DNA of 64,000 bases from Lachnotalea glycerini (GTDB lineage Bacteria > Bacillota > Clostridia > Lachnospirales > Lachnospiraceae), in contig NZ_QICS01000003.1 of NCBI RefSeq assembly GCF_003201285.1, positions 186,001 to 250,000 of the forward strand, written 5' to 3'. Shown here one piece after another: positions 26,502-36,604 of the stretch. Each line of letters opens with the position of its first letter. The first letter of the stretch is position 1. The notes under the pieces were generated by a model. That model saw nothing but the letters and a program-made list of their open reading frames with translations. It searched no databases and was not told where the DNA came from. A program made the position numbers and the translations under genes.

Positions 26502-27530
26502 ATGAAAAATAAAAAATACACAATAGCAGATATTTCTGAAATGCTTGGTGTTTCCAAAGCTACCGTATCCCGATCTATTACCGGCGCTCCTGGGGTAAGC
26601 GACGCTCTTCGCGATAAGGTACTTAAGTTAGTGGAAGAAGTTGGTTATCAGCCTAATACCGTTGCCCGGGGACTAAGCACAGGAAAACTAAATATTATAG
26701 CACTAATTTTGGGTGATATGCGAAATCCTTTCTATGCTGATTTAGCCTTTGGCATCCAAAAGCTACTAACCGCCCACAACTATATGGTAATGATTTTTAA
26801 TAGTGAATATGATTCTAAGCGCGAGCTTGAATTTATTCAGTTGACGGAGCAATTCCACTTTGCCGGTTTAATTTTGATTACTGCTCAAAACAAAGAGATA
26901 TCGGATAAATTAAAACAGTTAAACCTTCCAAAGGTACTGGTAAATAGAATTTTTCCCGACTATGACGGAGACTCTGTCCTTACCGATAATTTTCAGGCCG
27001 GCTATGAGGCCGCTCTTCATCTAATCGAATTAGGTCATAAAGAAATCGGATTCATAGCAGGTCACTTATACTCATCAGCTGCCACACACCGATTCGAAGG
27101 ATATCGGCAGGCTTTACGCAACTACTCTCTCCCATTCTTTGAAGAGTATGTTTTCCACAGTGATTTAAAGATGGAAACAGGATATGAGCTTTCTAAAAGC
27201 TTTTTGGCTTTAAAAAAGCGCCCAACAGCTATGCTTTGCATTAATGATATGACTTCACTGGGTTTTATGGACGGTTGTAAAGAGGCAGGAATCCGCTTTC
27301 CAGATGATCTTTCGTTAGTCAGTTTTGATAATATTGCACTTGCCTCTTCTTATGATGTACAGTTGACTACCATTAATCAGCATTCTGAAGAAATGAGCTG
27401 CGAAGCAGCTCGTTTAATACTGAAACAGCTAAATGACAATGAATCCAGACCGGAACGCATTATTTTAAAACCCTCTTTAATCATAAGAAAAACAACTGGT
27501 CCTTATATGGACAAGCTGAATATAAAATAG
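26502..27530 (+). CDS. LacI-family transcriptional regulator
   Basis: 342-residue repressor/activator. The DNA-binding N-terminus YTIADISEMLGVSKATVSRSI is a canonical LacI helix-turn-helix with the hinge helix RGLSTGKL. The remainder is a sugar-binding periplasmic-protein-like domain (IALILGDMRNPFYADLAFGI, then LIELGHKEIGFIAG). GGGGAG lies before the ATG; a GTG five codons earlier is not used. It sits between the CoA operon and a convergent SDR gene, either of which could be a target. Confidence 0.93.
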   Translation: MKNKKYTIADISEMLGVSKATVSRSITGAPGVSDALRDKVLKLVEEVGYQPNTVARGLSTGKLNIIALILGDMRNPFYADLAFGIQKLLTAHNYMVMIFNSEYDSKRELEFIQLTEQFHFAGLILITAQNKEISDKLKQLNLPKVLVNRIFPDYDGDSVLTDNFQAGYEAALHLIELGHKEIGFIAGHLYSSAATHRFEGYRQALRNYSLPFFEEYVFHSDLKMETGYELSKSFLALKKRPTAMLCINDMTSLGFMDGCKEAGIRFPDDLSLVSFDNIALASSYDVQLTTINQHSEEMSCEAARLILKQLNDNESRPERIILKPSLIIRKTTGPYMDKLNIK

Positions 27531-27584
27531 AAAGAGCAGTAAATTAGATATATTTGAAGTTATCATATCTATTTTACTGCTCTT
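27531..27584. terminator. Bidirectional terminator
   Basis: AAAGAGCAGTAAA-type arm (27531-27549) pairs with TTTACTGCTCTTT (27571-27584). A-run on one side and T-run on the other serve the convergent LacI and SDR genes. Confidence 0.8.
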
Positions 27585-27599
27585 TTTCTGTATTTACTT

Positions 27600-28358
27600 T
27601 TATTTACCCAAATATCCACCATCAACTGGAATTATTGCTCCAGAGATATAAGAAGCTTCATCGCTGGCCAGAAATACTGCTATTCCCTTTAAATCTTCTG
27701 CCTGCCCCCATCTGCCCATTGGAATTCTAGAAGTAATTTCTTCATACTGTGCCGGATTTTTTTCTTTCATATCCGCAGTCATAGCAGTTTGCATATATCC
27801 AGGAGCGATCGCATTAACATTGATACCTTTTCCCGCCCATTCATTAGACAACGCTTTTGTCAATTGAGCAACTCCGCCTTTACTGGCAGTATAAGCGCAC
27901 ACATTCGTACTGCCTAAAAAGGCTGTCATAGATGCTATATTAATGATTTTTCCATAATGCTGATTCAGCATAGTTCTTCCGGCCAATTGAGCTATATAAA
28001 AAACCGCATTTAAGTTGATTCCGATCACTCGCTCCCACTGTTCTATCGGGAAATCTGCCGCTTCACAACGGTATTGAACTCCGGCTCCATTTACCAATAT
28101 ATCAAGATGACCTCCTAAATATTCCAACGACTTTTCGTATGCTTCCTTGAGCTGTTTGATATCGGATAAATCGGCTGAGACAGCATATACTAATGCTCCA
28201 CTTTTTCCCAGCTCTTCAGCAGCTGTAGCGACCTCATCTCCTACACTAAGCAGTACAATCTCTGCTCCAGCCTCATGCATTCCTTCCGCAATTTTATAAC
28301 ACAATCCGCTTCCTCCACCTGTTACAATAGCCTTTTTCCCATCAAGTCTAAAATTCAT
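27600..28358 (-). CDS. SDR-family oxidoreductase (KduD/Gno-like)
   Basis: 252-residue short-chain dehydrogenase resembling gluconate 5-dehydrogenase or 2-deoxy-gluconate 3-dehydrogenase: NFRLDGKKAIVTGGGSG at the start, NGAGVQYRCEAADFP, the catalytic IASMTAF and YTASKGG, and a C-terminal SGAIIPVDGGYLGK. The glycine motif reads TGGGSGLC, with cysteine where the third glycine of TGxxxGxG is normal, a small oddity that may alter cofactor fit. GGAGG precedes the ATG at 28358. It would oxidise/reduce a sugar acid with NAD(P), in keeping with the glycerate theme upstream. Confidence 0.88.
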   Translation of the reverse strand: MNFRLDGKKAIVTGGGSGLCYKIAEGMHEAGAEIVLLSVGDEVATAAEELGKSGALVYAVSADLSDIKQLKEAYEKSLEYLGGHLDILVNGAGVQYRCEAADFPIEQWERVIGINLNAVFYIAQLAGRTMLNQHYGKIINIASMTAFLGSTNVCAYTASKGGVAQLTKALSNEWAGKGINVNAIAPGYMQTAMTADMKEKNPAQYEEITSRIPMGRWGQAEDLKGIAVFLASDEASYISGAIIPVDGGYLGK

Positions 28359-28506
28359 ATACAATCCTCCATTTCAGTACGCAACATCTTTCTCTTCCAT
28401 TAAGGGTTATGTAATCTTTGTTGTTTCTTATATTCTACATTACTGAAATAGCTTATACAATTGTTCTATGTAACATATAATTGTACCCCTTTTTTGTCAA
28501 GATGAA

Positions 28507-31131
28507 TTACACTGCCCTCCTACTATCATGACAGATAAAGTAAATTGTCTGATAGCTTTCACCAATCTTTTTTAATAATGAGGTCGCATGACTCAGTCTG
28601 TCGTTATCAAGATTAACAAAAGGGTCATCTAAAACTAATATTGGCTTATCGACATCCTTATATACTGCCTCAACTAAGGCCATTCGCATACATATTTGAA
28701 TCAGATCCTTCATGCCCTTACTAAGCGCACTGCTGTCATGAAGCTGACCTTCCTTTTCAAGCATTACATTTAGTCTGATATCAATATGATATTTATCCGT
28801 TTTCTTTGAATCAAGTTCATTGATATACTTTTTAAAGGATGCAGAAATGTCCCCCATATACTTTGCGGCAAGTTCCTCTTTTGCATCGGTCATACAATCT
28901 TTTGTAAGCGTTAACAAATCAATCTGTTTTTGAAGACTGTCAATATCTTCTTGGCATTGCAGCATACTTGATTCAATGTCTTCCATTTTGTCTGCCTTTA
29001 AGCTTAAAATATCATTATCTTTCTTATAGTTAGTAATCACGTTAATGATATCTTCTTTTTTATCCATATAAGTTAGCTTTTCCTTTTCGAGAGACTCTTG
29101 TGTATCTGTGGGTAATTCAACCATTTCAAGATCTGAAACAGTGTGCTTTTTTTCAAAATCCATTTTCATTGCCTGAGCCTTTTCAAGAACTGTTAGCTTT
29201 TCCTTATGTTTGATTAATAACTCTCTTATCTTTGATACAGCTCTCTTAACAGAATCAGGATATGTATCATAATAAAATAATAAAATTGGTTTTAAATACG
29301 CCTCTTTCTCCCGCGCAATCTCATTTGCTCTTTGATAAGCATTCTCAAGGCGTTCTAACTCTTCATAACGCGTTATTTTTTTCCTTAAATCCTTTAATGC
29401 TTCCTCATAATCATTCAATACAGATGTATTATAATACTTACTTAAAAATTTCTCCACTGTTGCCTTTTTTTCATCGGCACTTTCTTTCGTCACACTCACT
29501 TTTTGCTCAATTTCATGAAGTAAACTCTTTAATCTAAGGTATTCCGTCCATTCTGACTTTGCTCTGGCTAATGCCGCAAATATATTTTCCGAATTGTCAC
29601 CTATCTCCTTTAAAAATGCTGTATAAGGAGCTGCTAATTCATCTCTTTTTTTCATAACGTGAGAAAACTTATTTAAATATTGCTCTCTCTCTTTTGCAAG
29701 TGCTTTTAAAGTTGAATCGCTTAAGGCGATACTGCTTTTTTTACGAGCAAACGCTATCGCTGCTAAAATAATTCCTGCAATCGCTGCAACTATACCAATA
29801 AGCGGAAATCGAAATGCTATAAATAGTCCTGCTACCACTAATAAAATGCCTGCATAGAAAAGAGAAGATACCTTAGTTCCTATATTTTCTTTCTTCTTGT
29901 CCGATATTTTCTTATCTACATGCTCCATGTCAGCTTTAATAGAATTTGCTTCTGATTCCAGCTTAATGACCTGATTGTAATCCTCAATATAAGATTCAAT
30001 CATTAATGAATCCGGATTTAGCTTTCCATACTTTGTATTTAGTGTTTGTAAACTGTTTTGCATTTCACTAGACACAACATAGGTATCTAATTTTGTTCTT
30101 TCATTTGACAATGAAGTTAAAATGCTGTTGCATTCATCTAATTCATAAGATTTAGGTACACCTTGTTTAAATTGGTTGGATAGATCCTCTAATTCTTTTT
30201 TATTCACCTCTGTTAATTGATAGCTGTTTGCATTGCTTTTCTGATTGATAAATTCATTTGTTTCCTCTTCCAGCCGATTCATTTCTTCCACTGTAAGAAT
30301 TTTTCCTTTGAAAAATTCTTGCACAGCTTCCAGTTCCTTTTTGGCACTGTCATACTCTTGCATAATGGTATTATAGTGTTTTTTCTTTTCATATAAAGCA
30401 AATTTAGCCTGTTCTTTTTCGATTGCAAGTATCCTTTGATTTATTTCTAAAAGCTCTTGTTCCTTTTCACTAATCCATCTTTCGTTGGTTTCCATCTTTG
30501 CCAGACTATCCTTACATTCTTTTCGTTCACTCTTTAATAAAACAGCTCTCTCTTGTTTTTCTCCAAGAAGACCGCCATTTCCTCTTTTGGGCTTAATCCG
30601 AACAATTAGATTGTCGAGTATTTGAAGAGCCTTTGACGACGCTTCCATATCTGCTTCCTGCTCATCGATGTCACCAAGTTTACTTGATATGATATCGTTT
30701 AGCAAATCACTTTCATTCAACGTAATAAAAGCTGTCTTTTCGTATGAGTCACGATCAACTTTCCAAATATCTTCCCCTATATTGCTGCTGAAATCTTCTG
30801 ATAGTGTATTTCTCGCCAAATCATAAAGCGCAAAGGTATCATCCTTATCTCTTTTTCCAAAAAATCGTTCTAGCTTATATTGCTTGTTCTCCATTTCAAA
30901 GATTAAATAGCCGCCAAATCGATTGCCGTTCCAAGGCATATAGCGCTTACGTTCTGTAATTGATTTACCCATTTTATATTCCATACCAAAAAACATTGCT
31001 TTCATAAATGCGGCGAGAGTTGTTTTTCCCCATCCGTTTTCTTCTTCAATTACATTCAAGCGCTCATTAAATTCATAATTAAACTTGCTTAACTTTCCAA
31101 AATTTTCTATATAGCAGCGTATCAATCTCAT
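28507..31131 (-). CDS. yhaN: YhaN-type SMC-like ATPase
   Basis: 874-residue ATPase of the Rad50/SbcC-like group. The N-terminal Walker A is NGWGKTTLAAF (about residues 33-43). Long coiled coils occupy about 170-410 and 480-770. A hydrophobic hairpin near 420-465 (FYAGILLVVAGLFIAF and IVAAIAGIILAAIAFA) marks the YhaN subfamily and could tether it to membrane. The C-terminus has the signature LSKGMKDLIQICMRMALVEA and Walker B PILVLDDPFVNLD. It overlaps the YhaO-like nuclease gene by 4 bp (ATGA). The pair is thought to process DNA ends. Confidence 0.92.
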   Translation of the reverse strand: MRLIRCYIENFGKLSKFNYEFNERLNVIEEENGWGKTTLAAFMKAMFFGMEYKMGKSITERKRYMPWNGNRFGGYLIFEMENKQYKLERFFGKRDKDDTFALYDLARNTLSEDFSSNIGEDIWKVDRDSYEKTAFITLNESDLLNDIISSKLGDIDEQEADMEASSKALQILDNLIVRIKPKRGNGGLLGEKQERAVLLKSERKECKDSLAKMETNERWISEKEQELLEINQRILAIEKEQAKFALYEKKKHYNTIMQEYDSAKKELEAVQEFFKGKILTVEEMNRLEEETNEFINQKSNANSYQLTEVNKKELEDLSNQFKQGVPKSYELDECNSILTSLSNERTKLDTYVVSSEMQNSLQTLNTKYGKLNPDSLMIESYIEDYNQVIKLESEANSIKADMEHVDKKISDKKKENIGTKVSSLFYAGILLVVAGLFIAFRFPLIGIVAAIAGIILAAIAFARKKSSIALSDSTLKALAKEREQYLNKFSHVMKKRDELAAPYTAFLKEIGDNSENIFAALARAKSEWTEYLRLKSLLHEIEQKVSVTKESADEKKATVEKFLSKYYNTSVLNDYEEALKDLRKKITRYEELERLENAYQRANEIAREKEAYLKPILLFYYDTYPDSVKRAVSKIRELLIKHKEKLTVLEKAQAMKMDFEKKHTVSDLEMVELPTDTQESLEKEKLTYMDKKEDIINVITNYKKDNDILSLKADKMEDIESSMLQCQEDIDSLQKQIDLLTLTKDCMTDAKEELAAKYMGDISASFKKYINELDSKKTDKYHIDIRLNVMLEKEGQLHDSSALSKGMKDLIQICMRMALVEAVYKDVDKPILVLDDPFVNLDNDRLSHATSLLKKIGESYQTIYFICHDSRRAV

Positions 31132-32213
31132 TCTTTCACCTCTTTTCCAACCAATGCTCTAATTCCCATCATAATAATCTTACTTTTCTCTTCCTCGGTA
31201 GTATTTAAACTCTTGACTTTTCTTATAAATTCACCTTTTAGAGAAATATCATTTTCATATTTTAGATAGTCGATTTTTAATTCCGTTTTATCCACTATTT
31301 TAAAGAAATAATAGCGGCTTTTCATTTTCTGCTCGATATAGGAACTGTCAATCTCTGTCTCTTCCAAAATTTCCCCTTCCAACACTACTTTTAATAAATC
31401 TTTTTTAGGAATTTCTTGAATTGCATTTTCAACCTTTTCGATTATCTTATCCGAATCAATCATATTGGCTAGATTAACATGTATTTCATGCAAAGTCCTT
31501 TTTGTCTGTGATATGAACTTTGAGGTAATCTGATGGTTTTCAATATCCAATACAACAAAGCCCTTTTTCCCACATTCATCAAATCCTCTGCCTTCTAAAC
31601 AGCCGGAATAACAATAAACTCCTCTATAATCCAGCTTTTCACATTTATATTCATGAATATGGCCCAAAGCCAAATAATCAATATACTTATTCTGTAACGC
31701 ATTCAGCCAAATCAGCTCCCCCTTATTGTCCGTGCGATACCCAGATATTTGTCCATGCATCACAACAATGTTAATTTCATTCTCATTTAGAATTAATTCT
31801 GAATAAATACCGCTGTTATCCTCTTTTCCAAATTCAATACCGGTTATGACTACATTGTCGTAGGTATAACCGGACCATTCCTGGCAAAATAATTTTAGAT
31901 TATCTGGTCGTTTCGATAAACTTTTGAAAAAATCATCCTTATCATGGTTTCCTTGCAAATATAGGAAATCAATATTGCCCGCATTCCTAATTGCGTTTAA
32001 AACACGATTCTTTATTGTTTTTTGCTGATTTTGTGCGGTATCAAATAAATCTCCTGCAATTATAACAATCTTAACTTCATTCTTTATTGCATACTCTACC
32101 ATATTCTCAAAGGTTGACAGTATTTCATATCTTCTTTCCTTTGCCTGTTCGCTTGTAAGGTTTGTTTCCATTTTTGAATCCAGATGTAAATCCGCACAAT
32201 GTATAATCCTCAT
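31128..32213 (-). CDS. yhaO: YhaO-type DNA exonuclease (calcineurin-like phosphoesterase)
   Basis: 361-residue metallophosphoesterase related to SbcD/Mre11. Metal motifs in order: ADLHLDS, IAGDLFD, YLQGNHDKDD, VVMHGQISG and ALGHIHEY, all with ligands intact. A C-terminal capping domain follows (about 260-361). The ATG at 32213 has GGGAGG in front; a nine-codon upstream extension is not used. It is the first gene of a pair with the YhaN ATPase, equivalent to SbcD with SbcC. Confidence 0.93.
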   Translation of the reverse strand: MRIIHCADLHLDSKMETNLTSEQAKERRYEILSTFENMVEYAIKNEVKIVIIAGDLFDTAQNQQKTIKNRVLNAIRNAGNIDFLYLQGNHDKDDFFKSLSKRPDNLKLFCQEWSGYTYDNVVITGIEFGKEDNSGIYSELILNENEINIVVMHGQISGYRTDNKGELIWLNALQNKYIDYLALGHIHEYKCEKLDYRGVYCYSGCLEGRGFDECGKKGFVVLDIENHQITSKFISQTKRTLHEIHVNLANMIDSDKIIEKVENAIQEIPKKDLLKVVLEGEILEETEIDSSYIEQKMKSRYYFFKIVDKTELKIDYLKYENDISLKGEFIRKVKSLNTTEEEKSKIIMMGIRALVGKEVKE

Positions 32214-32412
32214 TTTACAGTCCTCCCACTTGCTAATCATTTAATATATTTTATATCTTATGTGTTTCTTTTGCCAATCAGCAGCGTCGGCATTCATTCA
32301 TCACTACTTTACTCTAACATGGCTTTTAAATTACAATAAGCTTTGTTTTTTATTCATATGTATTATATCATATCAACGTTACTTACTATTACTAAGATTT
32401 AAACATAAATAA
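32214..32412. other. Intergenic region before yhaO
   Basis: About 200 bp of AT-rich sequence upstream of the YhaO-type gene. It must hold that operon's promoter, but I see no -35/-10 pair good enough to call. Confidence 0.4.
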
Positions 32413-32455
32413 AAAACCCAACTTGATTCGCATCATTGGAAGCTCGTTGGGTTTT
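32413..32455 (-). terminator. Terminator of the amino-acid ABC operon
   Basis: AAAACCCAAC (32413-32422) pairs with GTTGGGTTTT (32446-32455). On the minus strand it runs into TTTTTTATTT, after the GlnQ-type gene. Confidence 0.8.
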
Positions 32456-32526
32456 GTATCTATTATTATTACACGATCAGTTATCAATATATTATTACTG
32501 CTTCTTTGTCAGATTAAATCTACAAA

Positions 32527-33261
32527 TTATGACAAAGTGCGTTTTAAAAATTCTCTTGTTCTCTCCTGTGTCGGATGATTAAAGATTTGTTCCGGACTTC
32601 CTTCCTCAACAATCACTCCTTGATCCATAAACACAACTCGATCAGAAACTTCCTTTGCAAATCCCATCTCATGGGTTACTACAAGCATTGTAAGTCCTTC
32701 ATCTGCAAGCTTTTTCATGACTTTCAAAACTTCTCCAACCATTTCAGGATCCAGTGCAGATGTCGGTTCATCAAAAAGCATTACATCCGGTTCCATGGAA
32801 AGCGCTCTGGCTATGGCAACTCTTTGTTTTTGCCCTCCAGAAAGCTGCTTTGGCTTGGCTTTCAAATATTGTTCCATTCCAACTATTTTAAGAAACTTCA
32901 TTGCCACATCTTCTGCTTCTTTTGGGGTACGTTTTAAAACCTTCACCTGACCTACAACACAATTATTTAGTACATTGTGATTATTGAACAGATTGAACTG
33001 TTGGAAAACCATACCTAGTTTTGTTCTGTATTTAAAGATATCGTGCTTATCATCCAGTATATTTTCGCCCTTGTATATAATCTGTCCACCGGACGGCTTT
33101 TCCAAAAGGTTAATACAGCGAAGAAGCGTTGATTTTCCAGAGCCTGAGGAACCGATGATACATACTACTTCTCCCATATTTACTGAAAAATCTATATCCT
33201 TTAGTACTTCATGAGTGCCATAAACCTTACTTAAATGCTGTACTTCTATTACTTTTTCCAT
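32527..33261 (-). CDS. glnQ: Polar amino-acid ABC transporter ATPase (GlnQ type)
   Basis: 244-residue ATPase. Walker A is [13 protein letters not shown], the amino-acid-importer segment [12 protein letters not shown] follows, then the signature [15 protein letters not shown], Walker [15 protein letters not shown] and the switch His in VTHEMGFA. The ATG at 33261 has TAGGAGG 6 nt upstream; an in-frame start seven codons earlier is not used. It follows the fused receptor-permease gene by 21 bp. Confidence 0.94.
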   Translation of the reverse strand: MEKVIEVQHLSKVYGTHEVLKDIDFSVNMGEVVCIIGSSGSGKSTLLRCINLLEKPSGGQIIYKGENILDDKHDIFKYRTKLGMVFQQFNLFNNHNVLNNCVVGQVKVLKRTPKEAEDVAMKFLKIVGMEQYLKAKPKQLSGGQKQRVAIARALSMEPDVMLFDEPTSALDPEMVGEVLKVMKKLADEGLTMLVVTHEMGFAKEVSDRVVFMDQGVIVEEGSPEQIFNHPTQERTREFLKRTLS

Positions 33262-33282
33262 TTCGTTTCCTCCTATTTGCAA

Positions 33283-34896
33283 CTATACCTGAATTTGATT
33301 CATTGAATAATTGGCCGGGCCATCTAAACGCTTTTCAATGTATCTGAGTATTCTTGTAACGGTAAATGTCATAACAAAATAAATGACACATGCAACAAAG
33401 AAAGATTCAAAATATCTAAAGTTATTTCCTGCAACTGACTTTGTTTGAAAATAAAGCTCTGTGACCGCAATTACATTTAAAACCGACGTATCCTTTATAT
33501 TGATAACAAACTCATTTCCAGTCGCAGGCAAAATATTTCTGATTACCTGTGGAAGAACAACATTTCTCATAGTCTGAAAATGATTCATTCCAATAGCCTG
33601 CGCCGCTTCAAATTGCCCCTTATCTATAGAAACAATTCCACCACGGATAATTTCAGACATATAAGCTCCCGTATTAATAGAAACAATAAAGATTGCAGCT
33701 CCAACCGGATTCATATGTATTCCGAAAGCCAGAGCAGAGCCATAATAGATTACCATAGCCTGTACAATCATTGGTGTTCCTCTGAAAATTTCAACATAGA
33801 TAGAAAGCATTGCATTGATCACTTTCTGAAGAATTCTTTTCCCTTTCTTAAGAGGAATTGGAATCGTCTTAATAACACCAACCATTAAACCCAGCAAAAA
33901 TCCAAGAACTGTTCCTACCATAGAAATTAACAAGGTCATTCCCGCACCTCTGATAAACATTGGACCATTATCTTTTATAATACTAACTACCCAAGAAAGA
34001 CTAGTCTGCTCTGCATCTGAGCCAGGCTGGTTTTTTATCGCTTCATCCATAAGCTGCTGACGCTCTTCTTGTGAAACTCCCGAAAGAATTTCATTAATCT
34101 TTCCAGTTAATTCACTTCCCTTTGCCACTCCGACAGAAATCGCCGTATCCTCTTCGTCTGTAACAAATCCATCCTCAAATGTAACCATTACAAAATTTTT
34201 ATTCTTAGATGAGGCACTGATACCTTCCGGTTTTTCCGATACATAACCATCTATAATCCCTGACTGAAGAGCAACTCGCATCGCAGGAAAATTATCCATA
34301 GCCGTTTGTTTTAAAACACCATCAATCTGATCGATTACACTATAGTGAAAGGTATTCAATTGTGCAGTGATCTTAGCTCCAGAAAAGTCTTGTATGGATT
34401 TTGCATTTTCATACTTTCCGCCTTTTAGCACTACCATGATCAAATCTGATTTATAGTAAATATCTGTAAAATCTATCGTTTCTTTTCTTTCTTTCGTGGG
34501 GGACATACCTGCTATAATTGCATCTATTTTTCCTGATTGAAGTGCCGGAACAAGTCCATCCCATTCGGTTTTTACGATTATCAGCTCTTTTCCCAATTGT
34601 TTTGCAATTATCTTAGCTATTTCAACATCATAGCCACCTGCATATTCTTCATTTCCATCAATTTTTACCCCACCATTTGAATCATCACTTTGTGTCCAGT
34701 TAAATGGAGGATACCCTGCTTCCATCCCTACTCGAAATACATTATCATTTTGTTCACTTTCGCCTTCATTGATTGTTTGTGCAGAAGCTTCGCCTTCGGC
34801 AGCTGTCACAGTATAGGCAGAATTCATCAATATGCCTATCAGCAAAGGTAATACTGCCAATGCTGCAATGATCTGTGTTCTTAATCTCTTTTTCAA
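33283..34896 (-). CDS. Fused amino-acid ABC receptor and permease
   Basis: 537-residue protein carrying two transporter parts. An N-terminal membrane signal is followed by a GlnH-like binding domain (about 50-285: VGMEAGYPPFNW, then IDAIIAGMSPTKERKETIDF). Residues about 305-525 are a HisM/GlnP-like permease (GAGMTLLISMVGTVLGFLLG, then EIFRGTPMIVQAMVIYYG and the coupling loop EAAQAIGMNHFQTM). Such fusions are common in Firmicutes. With its downstream ATPase it makes a complete importer. A good promoter lies about 65 bp upstream. Confidence 0.94.
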   Translation of the reverse strand: MKKRLRTQIIAALAVLPLLIGILMNSAYTVTAAEGEASAQTINEGESEQNDNVFRVGMEAGYPPFNWTQSDDSNGGVKIDGNEEYAGGYDVEIAKIIAKQLGKELIIVKTEWDGLVPALQSGKIDAIIAGMSPTKERKETIDFTDIYYKSDLIMVVLKGGKYENAKSIQDFSGAKITAQLNTFHYSVIDQIDGVLKQTAMDNFPAMRVALQSGIIDGYVSEKPEGISASSKNKNFVMVTFEDGFVTDEEDTAISVGVAKGSELTGKINEILSGVSQEERQQLMDEAIKNQPGSDAEQTSLSWVVSIIKDNGPMFIRGAGMTLLISMVGTVLGFLLGLMVGVIKTIPIPLKKGKRILQKVINAMLSIYVEIFRGTPMIVQAMVIYYGSALAFGIHMNPVGAAIFIVSINTGAYMSEIIRGGIVSIDKGQFEAAQAIGMNHFQTMRNVVLPQVIRNILPATGNEFVINIKDTSVLNVIAVTELYFQTKSVAGNNFRYFESFFVACVIYFVMTFTVTRILRYIEKRLDGPANYSMNQIQV

Positions 34897-34959
34897 AGTC
34901 TTTTCTCCTTTAGTTCAATTTTTAGTATAGCTACCCCATTGAAACGAAATCTAGTATTA

Positions 34960-34988
34960 AGTCTAAAATATAGATCGAATATTGTCAA
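34960..34988 (-). promoter_or_regulatory. Promoter of the amino-acid ABC operon
   Basis: Minus-strand TTGACA (34988-34983), 17-nt spacer, TAGACT (34965-34960). About 65 bp before the receptor-permease start. Confidence 0.55.
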
Positions 34989-35240
34989 CCTATTAATCTG
35001 CATTAATATACATTTTTTATTTACCAATTATTGGCATATAAATGTAGATTTTTACTATAAGTCTCGCTATTACACTCTATACGTCGATATGTATAATCTT
35101 AATAATACTTTGGTGAATGTCATTTTTATACTTTTTACTGCAACTTAATGAAAGATGTTGAATCTGTAACGAGCCATGTACTGATATAATCCTGCATGAA
35201 GTTCTCATTCATAACATATCCAAAATTTTTATATTCAATA
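34989..35240. other. AT-rich intergenic DNA
   Basis: No supported gene, RNA or terminator between the amino-acid ABC promoter and the end of the small membrane-protein gene; only short chance frames. Confidence 0.4.
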
Positions 35241-35420
35241 TTATTTTTTTAATTCTTTAAAGTAATATATAATAGCAAACAAAAAAGCAATACATACAAT
35301 TGCCAACATGGCATCTCCTGATAATTTATCCAAAAGTTTTGTGTATTCAAAAATCTTTGTTATCACTATGCCTGCTGCAAAGTAAACGAAAAGACTTACG
35401 ATTTTTTTTACTCTTTTCAT
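35241..35420 (-). CDS. 59-residue membrane protein
   Basis: Small gene below the usual length cut-off. The ATG at 35420 has GGGAGA 5 nt upstream. The protein starts MKRVKKIVSLFVYFAAGIV, has a charged turn (EYTKLLDKLSGDA) and ends with a second span and FKELKK. It is thus a two-span hairpin with basic ends, similar in style to many unnamed Firmicute membrane micro-proteins. No family is recognised. It lies alone between the TRAP/two-component block and the amino-acid transporter. Confidence 0.6.
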   Translation of the reverse strand: MKRVKKIVSLFVYFAAGIVITKIFEYTKLLDKLSGDAMLAIVCIAFLFAIIYYFKELKK

Positions 35421-35569
35421 TCTATTCTCCCTGTGAAATTATTAAATTTCTATCGATTCCTTTCCGCCAATCATAAATTAATGACATTTTCATGTTTACT
35501 TCTTGTAATTATATGTGATTTTTGTCCAACAGACAAGAAATTTTACCACTACTTCACTAATTTTTCAAC

Positions 35570-36577
35570 TTATTGAGTACCTTCTTTAATTATTTGTTCT
35601 ATCATATCCATGTAATCTCCACAATATTCTTCATATACTTTTGTTACTGCTTCCCTAAATCTTTCTTTTTCTTCTGCTGAAAGCACGACTACTTCTACTC
35701 CATTTTCTGAAATAATTTTCTGTGATTGCTTTTCTCTTTCTATCCACAACGCTCTTTCATATAATGCCGATTCTTTTGCACATTCACTTATAATTTCCTG
35801 ATCCTCAGTTGAAAGCTTATCCCAAGTAGATTTTGCACATAGCTGAACCTCCGGTACACGCGTGTGTTCGTCAACTGTATAGTATTTTGCTACTTCATAA
35901 TGACTTTTTATTTCATACGAAGGCCAATTGTTTTCAGCTCCATCTATTACATCTGTTTCCAGAGCAGAATATACATCATCATATACAATTGGCACTGCAA
36001 CTGCACCTAACGCTTCTACCATATCTATCATTAAGTCTGACTCTTGTACCCGAATCCTCAATCCACTCATGTCTTCTAATGACTTAATTGGACGTTTGGT
36101 ATTATAAAAATTACGTGCTCCTGCGTCGTACCAAGACAAAGCCACCAAATCGGAACCTGCAAATGAGTTTAAGAATTCATCTCCTATTTCCCCCTCCAAT
36201 ACCTTCCACATATGCTTAGAATCCTGATAAAGATAAGGCATCTGCAATACATTTAGCTTAGGATTTGACTCTGATAATGTTGATAGAGAAGCTCTTGTAA
36301 AATCAATTCCTCCAAATTGCATTTGCTGAATTACTGCCTTTTCATCTCCTAAAATGCCTTCGGCCTGTACCATAATTTTAATTCTTCCATTGGTTCTTTC
36401 CTCTACTAATTCAGCAAACTTATGACCACCCAACGTTGTAGGGTAATTTTCCGGCTGATTTTCCGCATAAGTAAATACATATTCAGGTTCCAAAACATTT
36501 TGTTTCTCATTGTTTTGAATAATTGCTATTATTGTAATAATTATAATCAATGCAATTCCTAATCCTATTTTTTTCAT
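35570..36577 (-). CDS. DctP-family TRAP receptor, membrane-anchored, next to a two-component system
   Basis: 335-residue DctP-type binding protein from the preferred ATG (GGGTG 6 nt upstream; an ATG four codons earlier lacks a ribosome site). The N-terminus has one hydrophobic segment (IGLGIALIIIITIIAII) with no lipobox cysteine, so it may remain as a membrane anchor. The body has family features: TTLGGHKFAELVEERTNGRI, the arginine-bearing LRIRVQES near residue 160 and a VDGAENNWPSY ligand segment. It is the last gene after the YesM/YesN-like pair, separate from the TRAP permeases that have their own receptor. A role as a sensing subunit for the kinase is inferred. Confidence 0.85.
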   Translation of the reverse strand: MKKIGLGIALIIIITIIAIIQNNEKQNVLEPEYVFTYAENQPENYPTTLGGHKFAELVEERTNGRIKIMVQAEGILGDEKAVIQQMQFGGIDFTRASLSTLSESNPKLNVLQMPYLYQDSKHMWKVLEGEIGDEFLNSFAGSDLVALSWYDAGARNFYNTKRPIKSLEDMSGLRIRVQESDLMIDMVEALGAVAVPIVYDDVYSALETDVIDGAENNWPSYEIKSHYEVAKYYTVDEHTRVPEVQLCAKSTWDKLSTEDQEIISECAKESALYERALWIEREKQSQKIISENGVEVVVLSAEEKERFREAVTKVYEEYCGDYMDMIEQIIKEGTQ

Positions 36578-36604
36578 TTTATCACCCATTAACTAATTTT
36601 CAAA

